Below are positions 44,042 to 55,789 of a stretch of 62,000 nucleotides of DNA, piece by piece. The position numbers were made by a program, and so were the translations under genes. The notes below the pieces were generated by a model. It saw only the letters and a list, made by a program, of their open reading frames with translations. It ran no database searches and was not told the origin of the DNA. The number at the start of each line of letters is the position of its first letter. Positions within the stretch are counted from its first letter, which is position 1. Source of the DNA: Zygnema cylindricum. Taxonomy: Eukaryota > Streptophyta > Zygnematophyceae > Zygnematales > Zygnemataceae. The DNA lies in assembly GCA_037447655.1 (NCBI GenBank), contig JBBHKE010000743.1, forward strand, positions 1 to 62,000, written 5' to 3'.

Positions 44042-44056
44042 AGTTATGGGCCCACC
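44042..44056 (+). promoter_or_regulatory. Primer binding site of B2 (initiator tRNA-Met anticodon arm)
   Basis: AGTTATGGGCCCACC matches the B1 site with one change, and it overlaps the likely Gag start ATG at 44046. Confidence 0.7.
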
Positions 44057-45296
44057 CTCTAGGTTACCCATATTTAATGGAGCAAGCTTCATATATTGGG
44101 AAAGTATGATGACAATGGCTCTATGCGAAAAGAGGTTTTGGGGGATAGTAAGCGGACGAGTGAGGCGTTCATCTAGTTCAGCCATTCCTCTAGGGTTTGG
44201 GGGAAGCAGATTTACCAGAAAAGCAGATCCAGCTCCACCAGAGGATTCGGAAGACGGGGAGGGCATTGTAATGGAAAGAGGGAAAGACAACGAGACAGTT
44301 ACACCGATTGCAACACCTATCGCAACCGGTTCAGCGTTCATGTCACCTATTCCAAGGAATGAGGAGAATGATGTTGATACTTGGGACTACAACAATATGG
44401 CGGCAAAACACTTCAACCTCCATCATCTTACTCATGGACTTGAATCTCCTCATTTGCAGGTGGAAAGGGCATCTAATCTGTGGATGGCTCTCATAGAGAT
44501 GTACTGGAGTGGTATTATTCAGCAGCATCAATTAGCTGATCAAAAGATAGATGCATATGTATACAAAAGGGGGAAAATGCTAGACTTTTGTAATGAGCTT
44601 GCCACCCTTTTTATGGAACTAGAGAGTGCTGGTCAAGTAGAAACAAAAAAGATGAAGGTGAACTGTCTGCTCATGAAGTTACCCAATGACTATGAAAACA
44701 TAGTCAATCGTGTTTAAGATTTGTCGGATTCCACGTGGATTTGGAATTCTATGGTAGGGGTGATTCAAGTCCGAGAGAATACAATTCAGATCCGAAGGGG
44801 AGGGAAGAGTGGACAAGCTTTAGCAACAGGAACTGGTTGGAGGAGCAAGGATCCCAAAAAATCAGCAGGAAACTATGAAAGAGGAGGACAGAAGACTCAG
44901 TCCGATGACTCCGGACTGAGGGTCTCCAAAGGGGTGTGTCACTTTTGCAAGAAACCAGGACACTATATTGCAGAGTGTACTAAGCTAACCGAGCTTCGGT
45001 TAAAGGAGGGGCAGACCGGTGGGTCCGCGAGAGGAAAGAAAATGGCCCCTGTAACACAGGTACATGAAGCGGAATCCGAGGAGGAGGATGATGAGCTCCT
45101 ATTGGATGAGGAGTTGGATGCGCAAAAAGAGATCGAAATTCCACAAAAGCATAAATGTGCTTTCGATGGATTGAAAGGTGAAGCAGGTTGGATTGTCGAT
45201 TCAAGTGCCTCCATGCACATGTGTAAGGATAAACATCTGTTCACAAAGATAAGGAAGATTCCTACTGTAGAGATAGAGTACGGGATGGGAAGATAG
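44046..45296 (+). pseudogene. gag: gag and protease region of B2 (one stop)
   Basis: A single frame of about 415 codons interrupted only by TAA at 44715-44717, where B1 has CAG. It begins MGPPSRLPIFNGASFIYWES. The zinc knuckle CHFCKKPGHYIAEC is at about 44940-44981, an acidic stretch EEEDDELLLDEELD near 45080, and the protease box VDSSASMHM near 45195 (Ser for the usual Gly). A frameshift near 45285 ends the open run. Gag and Pol share one frame, as in most plant copia elements. Confidence 0.88.
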
Positions 45297-48200
45297 TCAC
45301 TACTACTCTTGTAGGGTCGGTAAATTTGAAAGTGTTAGAATAAGGAAAGACATCCATAGTTACATTCTCCGATGTATTGTTTATTCCGGAGCTGAACAAA
45401 AACCTCATCTCTACATCTATATTAGATGACAAGGGTATTGATACTAGCACTAGGAAAGGAGTCTTTACTGCTAGTTTTGAGGAGGAAGTCTATTTCACTG
45501 CTGAAAAAGGTAGCCAAGGGGTGTTTAGGCTGATTTTAAACAATTAAAAGAAGAAACTTTATTATGTTGGTGTTCATGATATTATGTTGTGGCATAAGAG
45601 GCTTGGGCATGTGAATCACGATAAGTTAAGAGAGATGAAAAAGATGGGAGTAGTGGAAGGGATTCAGTTCAGTGAGAGTGAGAATTTAAGTGGTTGTAGT
45701 GGATGTGCTCAAGGTAAAGCAGACAGGTTACCGTTCCCAGAAACTGCCACCTATAAGGGAGAAAAGATCCTAGATTTAGTACACACAAATATTTCGGGAC
45801 CGGCCAAAGTGCCCTCACCCGGGGGGAAGAGATTTATGATGACTATCACCGATGATTCGTCTCGCTATTCCAAGGTGTATTTTTTGAAAAACAAGTTAGA
45901 GGCTCAGGAATGTTTTAGACAATATAAAGCATGGAGTGAAAAACTCCATGAAACTCCTATCAAGAGAGTTAGGCGTGACAATGGTGGAGAGTATACCTCT
46001 AACCAGTTTGAGGATTTTTTTAGGGAAGATAGAGTCCAACACCAAAAGTAAGTTCCGAAAAACCCGGAACACAATGGGGTAGGTGAAAGACTAAATATGA
46101 CACTAAGTGATAGTGCTAAAAGTATGTTGTCGGACAAGATGACAAGAAAAAGGTTTTGGGCCGAAGCAATGAACTGTGCTAATTACCTCAAAAATAGAGT
46201 TCATACTTCAGCGGTAAAAGGCCAAACACCTTATGAGAGATGGACCGGTCGGAAACCAGACATATCTCACTTAAAGGTTTTTAGCAGTCAAGTGTTCAGT
46301 CTAGATACAGTCGGTCTAATTGGAAGCTAGATCCTAAAGGAAAACCGGGGTACTTACTAGGATATGATGAGGATGTCAAAGGATACAAAGTTTATGATCT
46401 AAAAAGAGAAGATATAATCATAGTAAAACACCTAGTAGTTATGGATGAAGGAAAGTCTGTGGATCCCTTCAAATATACAAAGTCAGTAAAAATCTGATTT
46501 GAGTCAGAAAATTCAGATGACTTTGAGCTTCCTAACTATCCAGGTTTCAGAGAAGATGACATTCTTGCAATTACAAATCAGATCGAGAAGTACTCGGTTG
46601 CGGAAACTCCACTGAGAACTATACCGGTAGCGGAAGACGTGATGGAAAGTGATTCGGAATCAAGGGACAATGGAGAAGCCAAGATTGTTTGAAAGAACCC
46701 ACGGCAACAATCTATACCGGCCGCAAATTTTGAAGGAGGAAGGATTACTAGCAAAAGGTTGCAAGAAAAACAAGCTAATAACAAGGTAACATAACTCTCT
46801 CATGCGGATGAACCTCAGACTTATGGAGAGGCAATGAATTGTTTGAAAGGAATTGGTGGAAGACAACAGTTAATGAGGAGATGGCCTCAATCATGGCAGC
46901 CGATACTTGGGAGCTGGTGGATTGTCCACCTAACCGAAAAACTAATCAGGTGTTAGTGGGTGTTCAAATTAAAACTGCACCCAAATAACACCATTGAGCG
47001 CTACAAGGCCCGGTTAGTGGCCAAAGGATTTACACAGAAAGAGGGAATCGACTACGAGGAAACCTTTGCCCTGGTCGTCAGATTTCCCTCCGTCCACATA
47101 CTTCTCAGTTTGGTAGCAGCGGGAGACATGGAGGTGCACCAGATGGACATCAAGACAACCTTTTTGCATGGAGAATTCGAAGAGGAGATCTTCATGGGAC
47201 AACCCGAAGGGTTTGTGGAGGAAGGAGAGGAGAGTAAGGTATGCCGGCTGATTAAATCTCTTTATGGTTTGAAATAGGCGCCGCGACAGTGGAATAAAAA
47301 GTTTGATGAGTTTCTTACCGGCTTGGGATATATCTGGATCTGCTTAGGTCACTCAATTTATGTTTTTGAAGATGAGGAAGGCGTTATTTTTATAGCAATA
47401 TATGTTGATGATTTGCTTGTTCTAAGGAAATCAATGAAGAAAATTTATAAACTGAAAACTGATCTTAAGGGGAGATTTGAGATGAAGGATATACGAAAGG
47501 CAAGATATATTTTGGGAATTCAAGTAGAAAGAGACCGAGAAAGAAAGTTTATAAAGCTAACTCAAAAGGAAGCAATAGGGAACATGTTGGAAAAGTTACA
47601 GATGCATAAGGCTAATAGTTGTACAACTCCAATGGAGTTGAAGAATTGAAAAGAGGGAAGTGTGGAAGGAGTTATAATATTAGACGAGGAATTAGGTTCG
47701 GAAGAACAGAAGTTCATGCAGACTATTCCTTATAGACAAGTAGTGGGAAGTCTAATCTATTTTATGAATTGTACCCGGCCGGATTTAGCTGCAGCTGTAG
47801 GGGTGCTGAGTAGAAGTCTAAATGCTCCCACTAAGAGAGATTGGGAGGCACCTGAGAGAGTCCTTTGATATTTGATAGGAACTAGGGATGTATGTTTGCA
47901 TTTGGGTGGAAGGAATACTAACATCACTACTTTGAGTGATGCCAGTTATGGTTATGCTTCGATAAGGAGATGTACTTCTGGATATGTATTGTATGTGGGT
48001 GATGGAGCTTGTTGCTGGATTACAACAAAAGGTTATTGCTCAGTCCACCATGGAGGCTGAGAATATGGCCTCTTACTCTGCTGTAAAAGAGTTGATGTGG
48101 GTCAATTCTTTGCTTGGTGAGCTTAGTCACCTTAAGAGTGGTGTGCAAATTTTTTTTTGTGATAATCAAGCAGCAATCGCGATTGCTGCCAATCCAAAAC

Positions 48201-48376
48201 ATCATTTTAAAGCCAAACACATGGACATTAGACTCAGCCTTCTTAGAGAGAAGGTAGAAAACATAATAATAAGTTTAGAGTACAGAACAGATAGCGAGAT
48301 GGTAGTAGATAAGATGACCAAACCTGTGCATTCTTCTAAGCTAATTTTCTGCAGGGAGAAGTGTGGTCTGAAATGA
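45297..48376 (+). pseudogene. pol: pol of B2 (integrase, RT, RNase H; broken)
   Basis: Integrase runs from LWHKRLGHVNHDKLREM (45587) with GCSGCAQGK as the CC pair. The first catalytic Asp is Asn (VHTNISGP, about 45780). The second is in RRDNGGEYTS near 45972, and Glu is in HNGVGERLN near 46070 after a stop. The RT linker spans about 46330-46960. RT has MDIKTTFLHGEFEEEIF near 47140, KSLYGLK then a stop at 47275, and YVDDLLVL near 47401. RNase H has CTRPDLAAAVGVLSRSL near 47770, TLSDASYG near 47930 and CDNQAAIAIAANPKHHFKAK near 48159. At least seven stops or frameshifts are present. Confidence 0.9.
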
Positions 48377-48401
48377 AAGAGTGACTAGAAAATAAGGGGA
48401 G

Positions 48402-49338
48402 TGTAGAAATTTATTGTTATTTTTATTATTTTCTAGGTCTAAAATAAAATGCAGAAAAGAAGGCGAGGCAGTCTGCCTCTAACTCCTCTCTTCAGCCCCC
48501 ACACTTGTCGTAGTCACTGAAGGTTGAAGAGGAAGCTAGAGCCATGGCTGCCTTTGCCGCTTAGCGATAGAGAGACATGTGGTAGATTTTGGTAGAATTA
48601 CGAAAATATACTTGACATACCTAGGATTTGATTCTGGTACCTACCGTCCGTCAAATCCAGCAGTAGTTGGTAGCTTTATCGTATTAGTCTACGATCGGTG
48701 CTGGTACATAATGGTTTTGACAATAATTTAAATTAATATAGGTACACAAGTTTGTTTTACGGCTCGAATAGTTTTTCAGACATAGACATAGTTTTGTATA
48801 GTACGGCGTACGTTACTTCACGAAATGAATTTCGCGCATTTGTTTCGAACGCGAAACAAATACCACGTAATTAATTTCGACGACTAGAATAAATTGTCGA
48901 TATATATCGAACGGCTGTGATAGATGCAAGGATCGCGGAATGGACGCCTTGGCAGTTTTCAGTCATCGCCGCGTCAAATGACACGTGGCAAAATCACATT
49001 GGCCTGCGTCATCTCCGGAGAATACGGGAACAAATCCGGATGTGGTCGACGTCGACATTTTGGCCAAGCCGTACGATGGCCGTATATAAAGTACATTGGC
49101 ACTTGTACTTTTATGTACGATAAAATAATCTTAATGGTCTGTACATTGGGAGCAAATTCAAAGATTCTTATTGCTATAGACTCAGGGGTGTCTTGTCTTC
49201 ACAAGGTTGAAGTTGGTCATAGTTTTTTAACTGTCAGGGTGGCAGTTACTCTTGTGGAAACACAAAGGGGTAAGGGTTATCCTAGGGGCTTTGAGTGAGC
49301 TGCCTACTTTGAGGGCCAATGGAGGTCTCATAGGTTCA
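48402..49338 (+). repeat. 3' LTR of B2
   Basis: Starts TGTAGAAATTTATTG after AATAAGGGGAG and ends GGTCTCATAGGTTCA. It lacks a block of about 120 bp near 49140 that other family B LTRs have (the TCTCTCCCAGAGAGCT segment). Confidence 0.88.
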
Positions 49339-49430
49339 GCCAACAGATCTACAATCGGACATGTGTGTACGAAGTAAAAATGTTATAACCAACAAAAAAT
49401 ACATTAACAGTAATAGTGATTCACGGTGTA

Positions 49431-50240
49431 GTTTGGCGGGTGTATCAATGTCTGAGTACCAAAGTCTTTGCTTAAAGTCGTAACAATTGTAGACGCTATG
49501 TAAATTCTCATATCTAATATTGTTGACGTCATGTTTTTGTGACATCATAGACGCTGACGTCAAGACTTTTAGTGATTGCCCAAGTTAGTGATTATGGAAT
49601 TTCTCACCATGGTATTCCTCTTTTCTTGTTTTTTGTCTTATCTTTGTCAACCTGTCAAATGACGGGCAAAGATGGTCAAATGTTACCTTTTTTAGTTCAC
49701 TTTTGTTTCATACCATAGTTGTTGTGATTTGTTGGAGAAGAAGGGGGGGGGGCGTGAGATAGGGAGGGAAAAAGAGGCGACGGCAGCGGGGCCATGAATG
49801 AAATTGAAGGTTTAAGACTTGACGAACATGCTCATTACAGCTAAAAAAAAAAAACGTGCACTTTCGCTATTGCAAAAAATATTAAAATCGCGTAAGACGT
49901 GCGAAAAGGTTTTTCACATTCGTCACTCGTGTGTTAAGATGCCTTCAATTGGATCCCGGGCTTATTCACGTTTGAGTTTGAGGTTGAGCTGGCATATTTG
50001 AGTTTGGCATGTCGTCGTTTGGTCGACATACCAAACGACGTCATGTCGTTTGGCATGACGTGGCATTGGGTCGAAAAAGAGAAGACGCAAAGCTAAAGCA
50101 AATACTGAGATTCAGGATGACGTAAATTGTACTCCATTTACTTCGTACCAAAGTCGATTTGTTCGCTGCAACATTTATTTTTTTATGAAAAGGACCAAAA
50201 AATACAAATGCTTAGCCACATGGGAACAATCCCTAATACT
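49431..50240 (+). repeat. Dispersed repeat R, copy 4
   Basis: Contains GTAGACGCTATG, TGTTGACGTCATGTTTTTGTG, GTTTCATACCATAGTTGTTGTG, a G-run with GAGGCGACGG, and then a hairpin at 50013-50040 (CGTCGTTTGG, spacer, CCAAACGACG). TTGGGTCGAAAAAGAGAAGACGC and CTTAGCCACATGGG follow. The order is the same as in copy 5. Confidence 0.65.
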
Positions 50241-50335
50241 CTCAGAGACGTTCCAATTTTCATAATTTAACTTTTTATAGTTTTTATGGTCGTTCAACTT
50301 GAAATTAGAAAGAAGAATCATCATGCGTACAAGGT

Positions 50336-50757
50336 AGTGTTGTGTATCGACAAAAAAATTATCGCGATATCACCGATACCGATTGTTATCGCTTATCGAA
50401 CGGTCAGAGATCCCGATATATCGCCCCGAGACCAACAAATTTATTATCACCGATAAGTAGAAAAAATATAGTACGCTATATAATAATACTTTATGATATA
50501 CCGTATTATATTTTTCACTGTATATAGCGTGTCATGCCACGTGTAGCAATCAATTCCGTACTATGTGCGACGGAATAAACTGTACAATTGTACTGTAATA
50601 ACCGTACAATTATCGTTGATAGTTATTGGTACCAGTACTATCGTGATAAAAAATTGATATTATCGTTTTTTTATCGGGAATAACACCAGTTTTTATATAT
50701 CATGACAATATATCGATTATCGGCATGCCAAAAAACGGTACATATCGATTATCGGAA
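50336..50757. mobile_element. S-family element S2
   Basis: Left end AGTGTTGTGTATCGAC. Collinear with S1 through GAACGGTCAGAGATC, CGATATATCGCCCCGAGACC and ACCGTACAATTATCG. The right terminal box is missing after TATCGATTATCGG. Confidence 0.75.
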
Positions 50758-50759
50758 AT

Positions 50760-51845
50760 CACCTTGTAGTCACTTTTGTCTCGTATGGTGTTACCTTTGT
50801 CTTGTAGTGTAACTCGAGCGCTTTATTCGACGCCGTTTCGTGCCGGACCAGCTCATCGATTTCCTATTAAACTAACTTTTCGTGGTGGTTTAGCAAAAAA
50901 TTGCACTTGTGTAAAAACTTTTGCCGGTCGTTAAACCATAGACGTTTCATTCGTATTATGCGCACGGTAGAAACCGTTGAAAAACAATGCATATGCGCAT
51001 TATTCAAAATTTCACATTTTTTAAAATGCGTTGACCGACTTTAACTTATTATATAACAAGAATACGAAAAACTCCAAAAAAAAATAATCAGAATAAAATA
51101 CAATACAACATCTTAAACGATTAAAGTATTAAATAATAATCGATACCTCTATGCTCCAAACTAAATAATACTGCAACTTAGGGTATGTGCTCATGTATTA
51201 AACTACTGAGTTTTCTTTGTCGTTTTACTCCAAAATTCAGTCCCCACCGAAAAAATCTCATTTTGGCGGTTTCAAATTTTCGACCCATGGGCACGCGAAC
51301 CAACTCAGCAAAATACTTTATCATAAATCATCTTGCAAATTGATTTTAGTTAAAGTATCAATTTAACCGCAAATTAAAAATGTCGAGGCAATTGAAAAAT
51401 GTCCACGCAGGCGCCAAACGAGTTGGAAATTTTTAGCACGAGGGAGAATAGTCGTTATTTTTTTCATTGCTCATCACGCGCATCTACGTAGAAAAATTGC
51501 AGGTAATCAATTTAAAAATTTTAACTCAATTTTTTTTTTTTTGCTTTTATATTGGTACTGATTAAATAGTGTTAGTTACTAATTTCGAATGTTTTAAATA
51601 GTGTAACGTACGAAATGTGTCGGCCCTACTAAAGTTGAATTATTTTGTACGACGCATAAAGGCGGCATATAACAAAGCGGAAATTGAGTGCGTCGTACGA
51701 AAAATCGTACGCGGATTTGACTCTGAGTCATAAATACGAGGGAAAATTGCGAGAACCTGTTCTCACATGTTCAAGCGTCGAATATGTGAACACAAGCTAT
51801 AGCGGCTACCCTAAATACATGGGAATGTGTATCGGTTTCTTAACT
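50760..51845. other. No gene recognised
   Basis: AT-rich non-coding DNA with many GTAC words. Only short frames. Confidence 0.45.
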
Positions 51846-51866
51846 CTAACAGCGATTCACGGTGTA
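51846..51866. repeat. Orphan M-family right terminus (M7)
   Basis: CTAACAGCGATTCACGGTG followed by TA matches the right ends of M3 and M6. I could not locate the partner left end. Confidence 0.5.
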
Positions 51867-52451
51867 CTTTAAACATTTTTTAGAAAAATCCGTACATTAT
51901 ATCCGTACATATTTTTCGTACACAAAAAGTATACGAATTTTACGAAAAGTTAAAAAACTAAAAAAAAAATAATGCATTTTTGTAAAAAAATCAAAATCCG
52001 TACGAATGAAACCTCTATGCGTTAAACCTTTTTGCAAAAAGGTATATATTTTACGTGTTGACAGATTTCACACTTTTCTGTCGGAGATACGGACACAGCA
52101 AAAGTACGACCAGCTGGATCTTCTACCGGAAACGGGAAACCTTTGTAGCCTGACCGTTTGCGATAACAGTTGAGGTTTGATTCCATCACGCCGTTTTCGG
52201 TTGTCAAACCCTTGAAAATTTACTTCACCCAGTAGTAAGCAGTAAGGGCACTTTCCCATGTAACCGAAATTTAAGAGTCTCTGTTTTTTCACGAAGATTC
52301 TACGTACTACTTTCAAAGCTTTCCGATGTAACGCGATGAAATCGTTACCTTAAACTGTGACGGCTGTAGACGCGGGTGTAATTTGTGACGGCTGTAGACG
52401 AAATGCGACGATTGATGACGTTTACAAAATGGCGACGGTTGTAGGCGTCTA

Positions 52452-52991
52452 GACCGCGAATCGTTATTAGTGTCAATAACTCTAATTTGGGTTCTTAAAA
52501 TTTTGATTTTTTTCCAAAAATAGGATACATGGTTTAATTTTTTCCTTGACGTTACTTAAGGTACCGTACAAAATAGCGTAAAGAACGAAAGTACAATCAG
52601 ATCTAAATAGTGTGGTGTACGGTCGATGTCAGACCGTACATAAATGTACCTTTTCAAGTGAAAATTTTACAAAAAATGAATTAAATCAGACGCGCACGTA
52701 TAGGAACGTGCGCTTAAAAAACGGGATTAGTCTGACACATAAATTAGTCTGACATGTACGGATATTTAAATTTCACGAAGGTGTACGATTTCTAATATTT
52801 TGTACGGATACATATATTAATGTATATAATCGTACGACGAATATTCCATTTTTGTTGTTCCCAAATTAGCATTAACACCGAAATTAGAATGCACGTTTTT
52901 TTTTTTAATTTTTAAATTCTTAATTAGCATCAAGTACAGTAAATTTTCTTCAACGCTATTTAAAATTTGACACTAATAACGATTCGCGGTG
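52452..52991. mobile_element. M-family element M5
   Basis: Left GACCGCGAATCGTTATTAGT and right ACTAATAACGATTCGCGGTG are inverted repeats with TA at 52450-52451 and 52992-52993. The interior GTGTGGTGTACGGTCGATGT matches M3 and M8. Inserted in repeat R. Confidence 0.9.
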
Positions 52992-53037
52992 TAGTTTCTT
53001 GTGATATTGTAGATGGTTAGGGGTTGTGATGTTTTGT

Positions 53038-53416
53038 AATGTTGAATATTGGGTAAAAAATAGCCGCTGTAAGATCGATATTCGATATATCGAATTCGAA
53101 CGGTCAAAGTGCTCGATATGGTACGGAAAACAGTAAGAAAATATAACGAGAAATAGTATTAAAAATCATGCGGAAAATCGTTCAATAACCCCCTCCCCCC
53201 CCACCCCCCCACTGAGGGCGCGCCACATGAGGGTAAGAAGGGGGGGGGGGGGAGGGGGTTTGAAAAAAAATTGACCTAGCGTCAACTACTATAAATCGTA
53301 GTAGGAATATATCAAATAATTGGTCGATATATCAACTTAATATTACAATATTGAGCTTCTCGACATATCGCTACAATATATCGAATGTCGACAAGAAGCC
53401 TTTGATACGCAACATT
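53038..53416. mobile_element. S-family element S5
   Basis: Ends AATGTTGAATATTGGGT and TTTGATACGCAACATT. The core has a poly-C run, ACTGAGGGCGCGCCACATGA and a poly-G run; this is S4's core in reverse orientation. The arms hold CGATATTCGATATATCGAAT. It can fold end to end. Confidence 0.75.
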
Positions 53417-53856
53417 AATATTTTGACATCGCTTCACTTATGATAGCGTCGACGTCACTAACTCCAAAAAAAAATGCCTTCATTTCCCGAATTTTTTATT
53501 TCGTCGTTTCTCACTCTACTTGCCATCAAAATGGGTCGAAATACAATCAAAATTAACATGTTTTAAAGATCTTTCATTTGATACCGTAATTATCGTTTTC
53601 AATTGCATAAATTGTGAGATAGACACTTTCACGGGAGAGGGAGAGAGGAAGAGGCGCCTCCACGAACTTCGCTTTTGTGAAACGTCATCCGTTGCTCGAG
53701 ACCCCTCCACGACCCTTACATGGAAAAAACTCCGTCCAAGCCGAAAATGGAGTGGTTTTTTTCTTGAGTATAGCGCGTACTGCAAAAAAAATATCAAAAA
53801 ATTCTGACACGTGCTACAACATGTGCCTATTTGTTCGCAACTTCAAACTTTAGTTA

Positions 53857-53878
53857 AAATCACCTCGCGAGGTGATTT
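53857..53878. repeat. 22-nt perfect palindrome in R copy 5
   Basis: AAATCACCTCG and its exact complement with no loop. It occupies the same position in R as unrelated hairpins in copies 2, 3 and 4. Confidence 0.93.
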
Positions 53879-54130
53879 CGGTATAAGTTTGAAGATAAGC
53901 TATACGTTTGAAGATGAGCTGGAGAGATGCAAAAGTGGGTCGAAACACGCTAGACAACAAACATCGGTACATTTAAAGTTTCAATTCTACTATGGTAATT
54001 TCGTTTTTTTGGTACTGTTGCAGATTTTCTCAGTGCCGGCTAAATTTTGAAGGAAAACGAAAAAGGAAAAACCCTAACTTTATCACATTGGAAAGCACCC
54101 TAATAGGTTATGCCAATGTAACAAAATACT

Positions 54131-54840
54131 TTGAAGTGGTCATTTGTATTTTAGTGAAGTTTCTCCTAACTACTATGTAGAGCGTTCCAATCATAGTAGT
54201 CCAATTTGTACAGATTTGGACCCTTTTCTAATTGTTTAGGAATATTTGTTTATTTCATACTTTTCGTAAATTTCGTATAGTTTTCAATGTACAATGTACG
54301 GAAATGTACAGATACTGTCCCTTTAACCATGAAAAATCCTTAAAAAATCCTTGAACGTATGGATGATATAGAAAATGAAATTATACTGAGAGTGTACTAT
54401 AAAAACCCTAAAAGAATTGAAAATGTAAGACAATTGTACTGGAATATTTGAAATTGCACGTAATGTAGAGAATGTACCCTAAAAACCCAACCCCCCCATA
54501 AATATCCCGAATAATTGCAAATTCATGCGGACATTTTACGTAGATATACAAAAAATTTAAGGCAATAAAATTATATACCCTAAAAACGCTAAAATCATAA
54601 CCGACAATTGTTCGAAATTGTAGAACACCGTACGTAAGTGAACCAAAAAATATAAGGTAGTTATTCTTAAAATACGAGGATGTACGAGAATGTACACTAA
54701 AAACCATAGAACCCTCATTAAAGGAATTTAAAAGTACTTAACATAATGAACACATTACGTAAGTGTACTTAAAAGTACGCGTACCGAGTCAGGTACGTAT
54801 TTTATTAATTTTCAACATCGTTCAATGCAAATTCTATGTA
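54131..54840. other. No gene; short CCCTAAAAACC-type repeats
   Basis: Words such as ACCCTAAAAACCC, AATGTAC and TGGAATATTTGAAATT recur irregularly. No array with a fixed period and no coding frame with a domain. Confidence 0.45.
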
Positions 54841-54845
54841 ATATT

Positions 54846-55727
54846 TGAAATTCTATGGGCTCCACCCTCCCACAGAAATCGCAGATCCATAGAAGCTTAT
54901 CTAGAAAGTGCCGACTCCAAGTTGATACAAACCCAAATGACTGACACCTTGACAGTCAAAACCCAAATACAACATCAGCCCTATGAAAGAAGACTTTATG
55001 TGTGCTCAGTTCCCCCACAAAATGCAAAGTTAGCATATGAGTATTTGGACACATTCCCCCACTTTGACTTTCCCTTATAAATGCTGCCACCCTGACAAGC
55101 AAAATCTTTGACCGACTGGACCCCTGTGTAGCTTAGATTCCCCTGAGTGCGCAACAAAAATAATCTTTGAATTTGCTCCCCTGAGAAGTTAGTTATGGCT
55201 GGCCAAAGATGGCCTATTAATACAAAAGCACTCTGGGAGAGAGGCGGCTACCAACTATTTTTCTAAGTCCTAAACCCCTCTCTAAACCCTCTACTATTGA
55301 AGTTCGACACATATTACATGACTGCACCGTACATAAAAGTACAGGTGTCCGAGTACTTTCGTACGACATTGCCATAATTGTGACATCTATCACATCCGGA
55401 CTTGTTATCGTGCGCTCCGGAGATTCTCTAAACCCGTTAGACATCTAAATGATCTTAGAATATCGGACAAAGCTAACGGCTATGGGAGATTTGATGGACG
55501 ACAAGTACCAGGATCAAATCGTGGGTCCGTCAATCCCCCCTTTTTGGTAAATCTAACAAAACTACTCCCTGTCTCTCTAGAGGGCCTAGGCAGCCATGGC
55601 TCTAGCTCCCTATCCATTCTTCAGTGACTACAACAAGTGTGGGGGCTTGGAGAAGGGAGTTAGAGGCAGACTGCCTCTGCTCCTTTTCTATTATAATATA
55701 GACCTAGAATATACATCAATTTCAACA
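54846..55727 (-). mobile_element. Solo LTR of family D, copy D2, inverted
   Basis: On the minus strand it starts TGTTGAAATTGATGTATATTC and ends ATAGAATTTCA. Perfect 5-bp target duplications ATATT lie at 54841-54845 and 55728-55732. It is homologous to D1 across most of the body, but shorter. The plus strand carries AAGCTAACGGCTA and ACCAGGATCAAATC, the same tRNA-like words seen antisense in other LTRs. Confidence 0.92.
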
Positions 55728-55789
55728 ATATTCGTGCGTTTGTTTCGTGCGTAATATGCAAATTGGACAACTATGGTTTCAATGTGCAA

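Larger units (their letters stand above)
41931..49338 (+). mobile_element. Copia retrotransposon B2 with perfect target duplication
   Basis: Flanked by GCCAA at 41926-41930 and 49339-49343. It has a 5' LTR (41931-44041, enlarged by a nested solo LTR), a primer site, gag-pol 44046-48376, a purine tract and a 3' LTR 48402-49338. It is the most complete copy of family B here. It has several stops and frameshifts, and its first base is C instead of T (CGTAGAAATT). Confidence 0.93.
41799..49428. mobile_element. M-family element M6, split by copia B2
   Basis: The left end CACCTTGAATTGCTAATAGG and right end TAATAGTGATTCACGGTG are imperfect inverted repeats. TA follows on the right (49429-49430), but the left flank has decayed to GA. 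The two halves (41799-41930 and 49344-49428) together match M2, so M6 was a small element before B2 entered. Confidence 0.75.
52330..54130 (+). repeat. Dispersed repeat R, copy 5, carrying M5 and S5
   Basis: The left part has GACGGCTGTAGACG units (52360-52450). Then comes M5, then TTGTGATATTGTAGATGG, then S5, then GATAGCGTCGACGTCAC, CTTTCATTTGATACCGTAATTATCG, AGGCGCCTCCACGAAC, CCTATTTGTT, a hairpin at 53857-53878, GTGGGTCGAAACACGC and TTTATCACATTGG. It is the longest R copy and defines the order of R segments. Confidence 0.65.
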
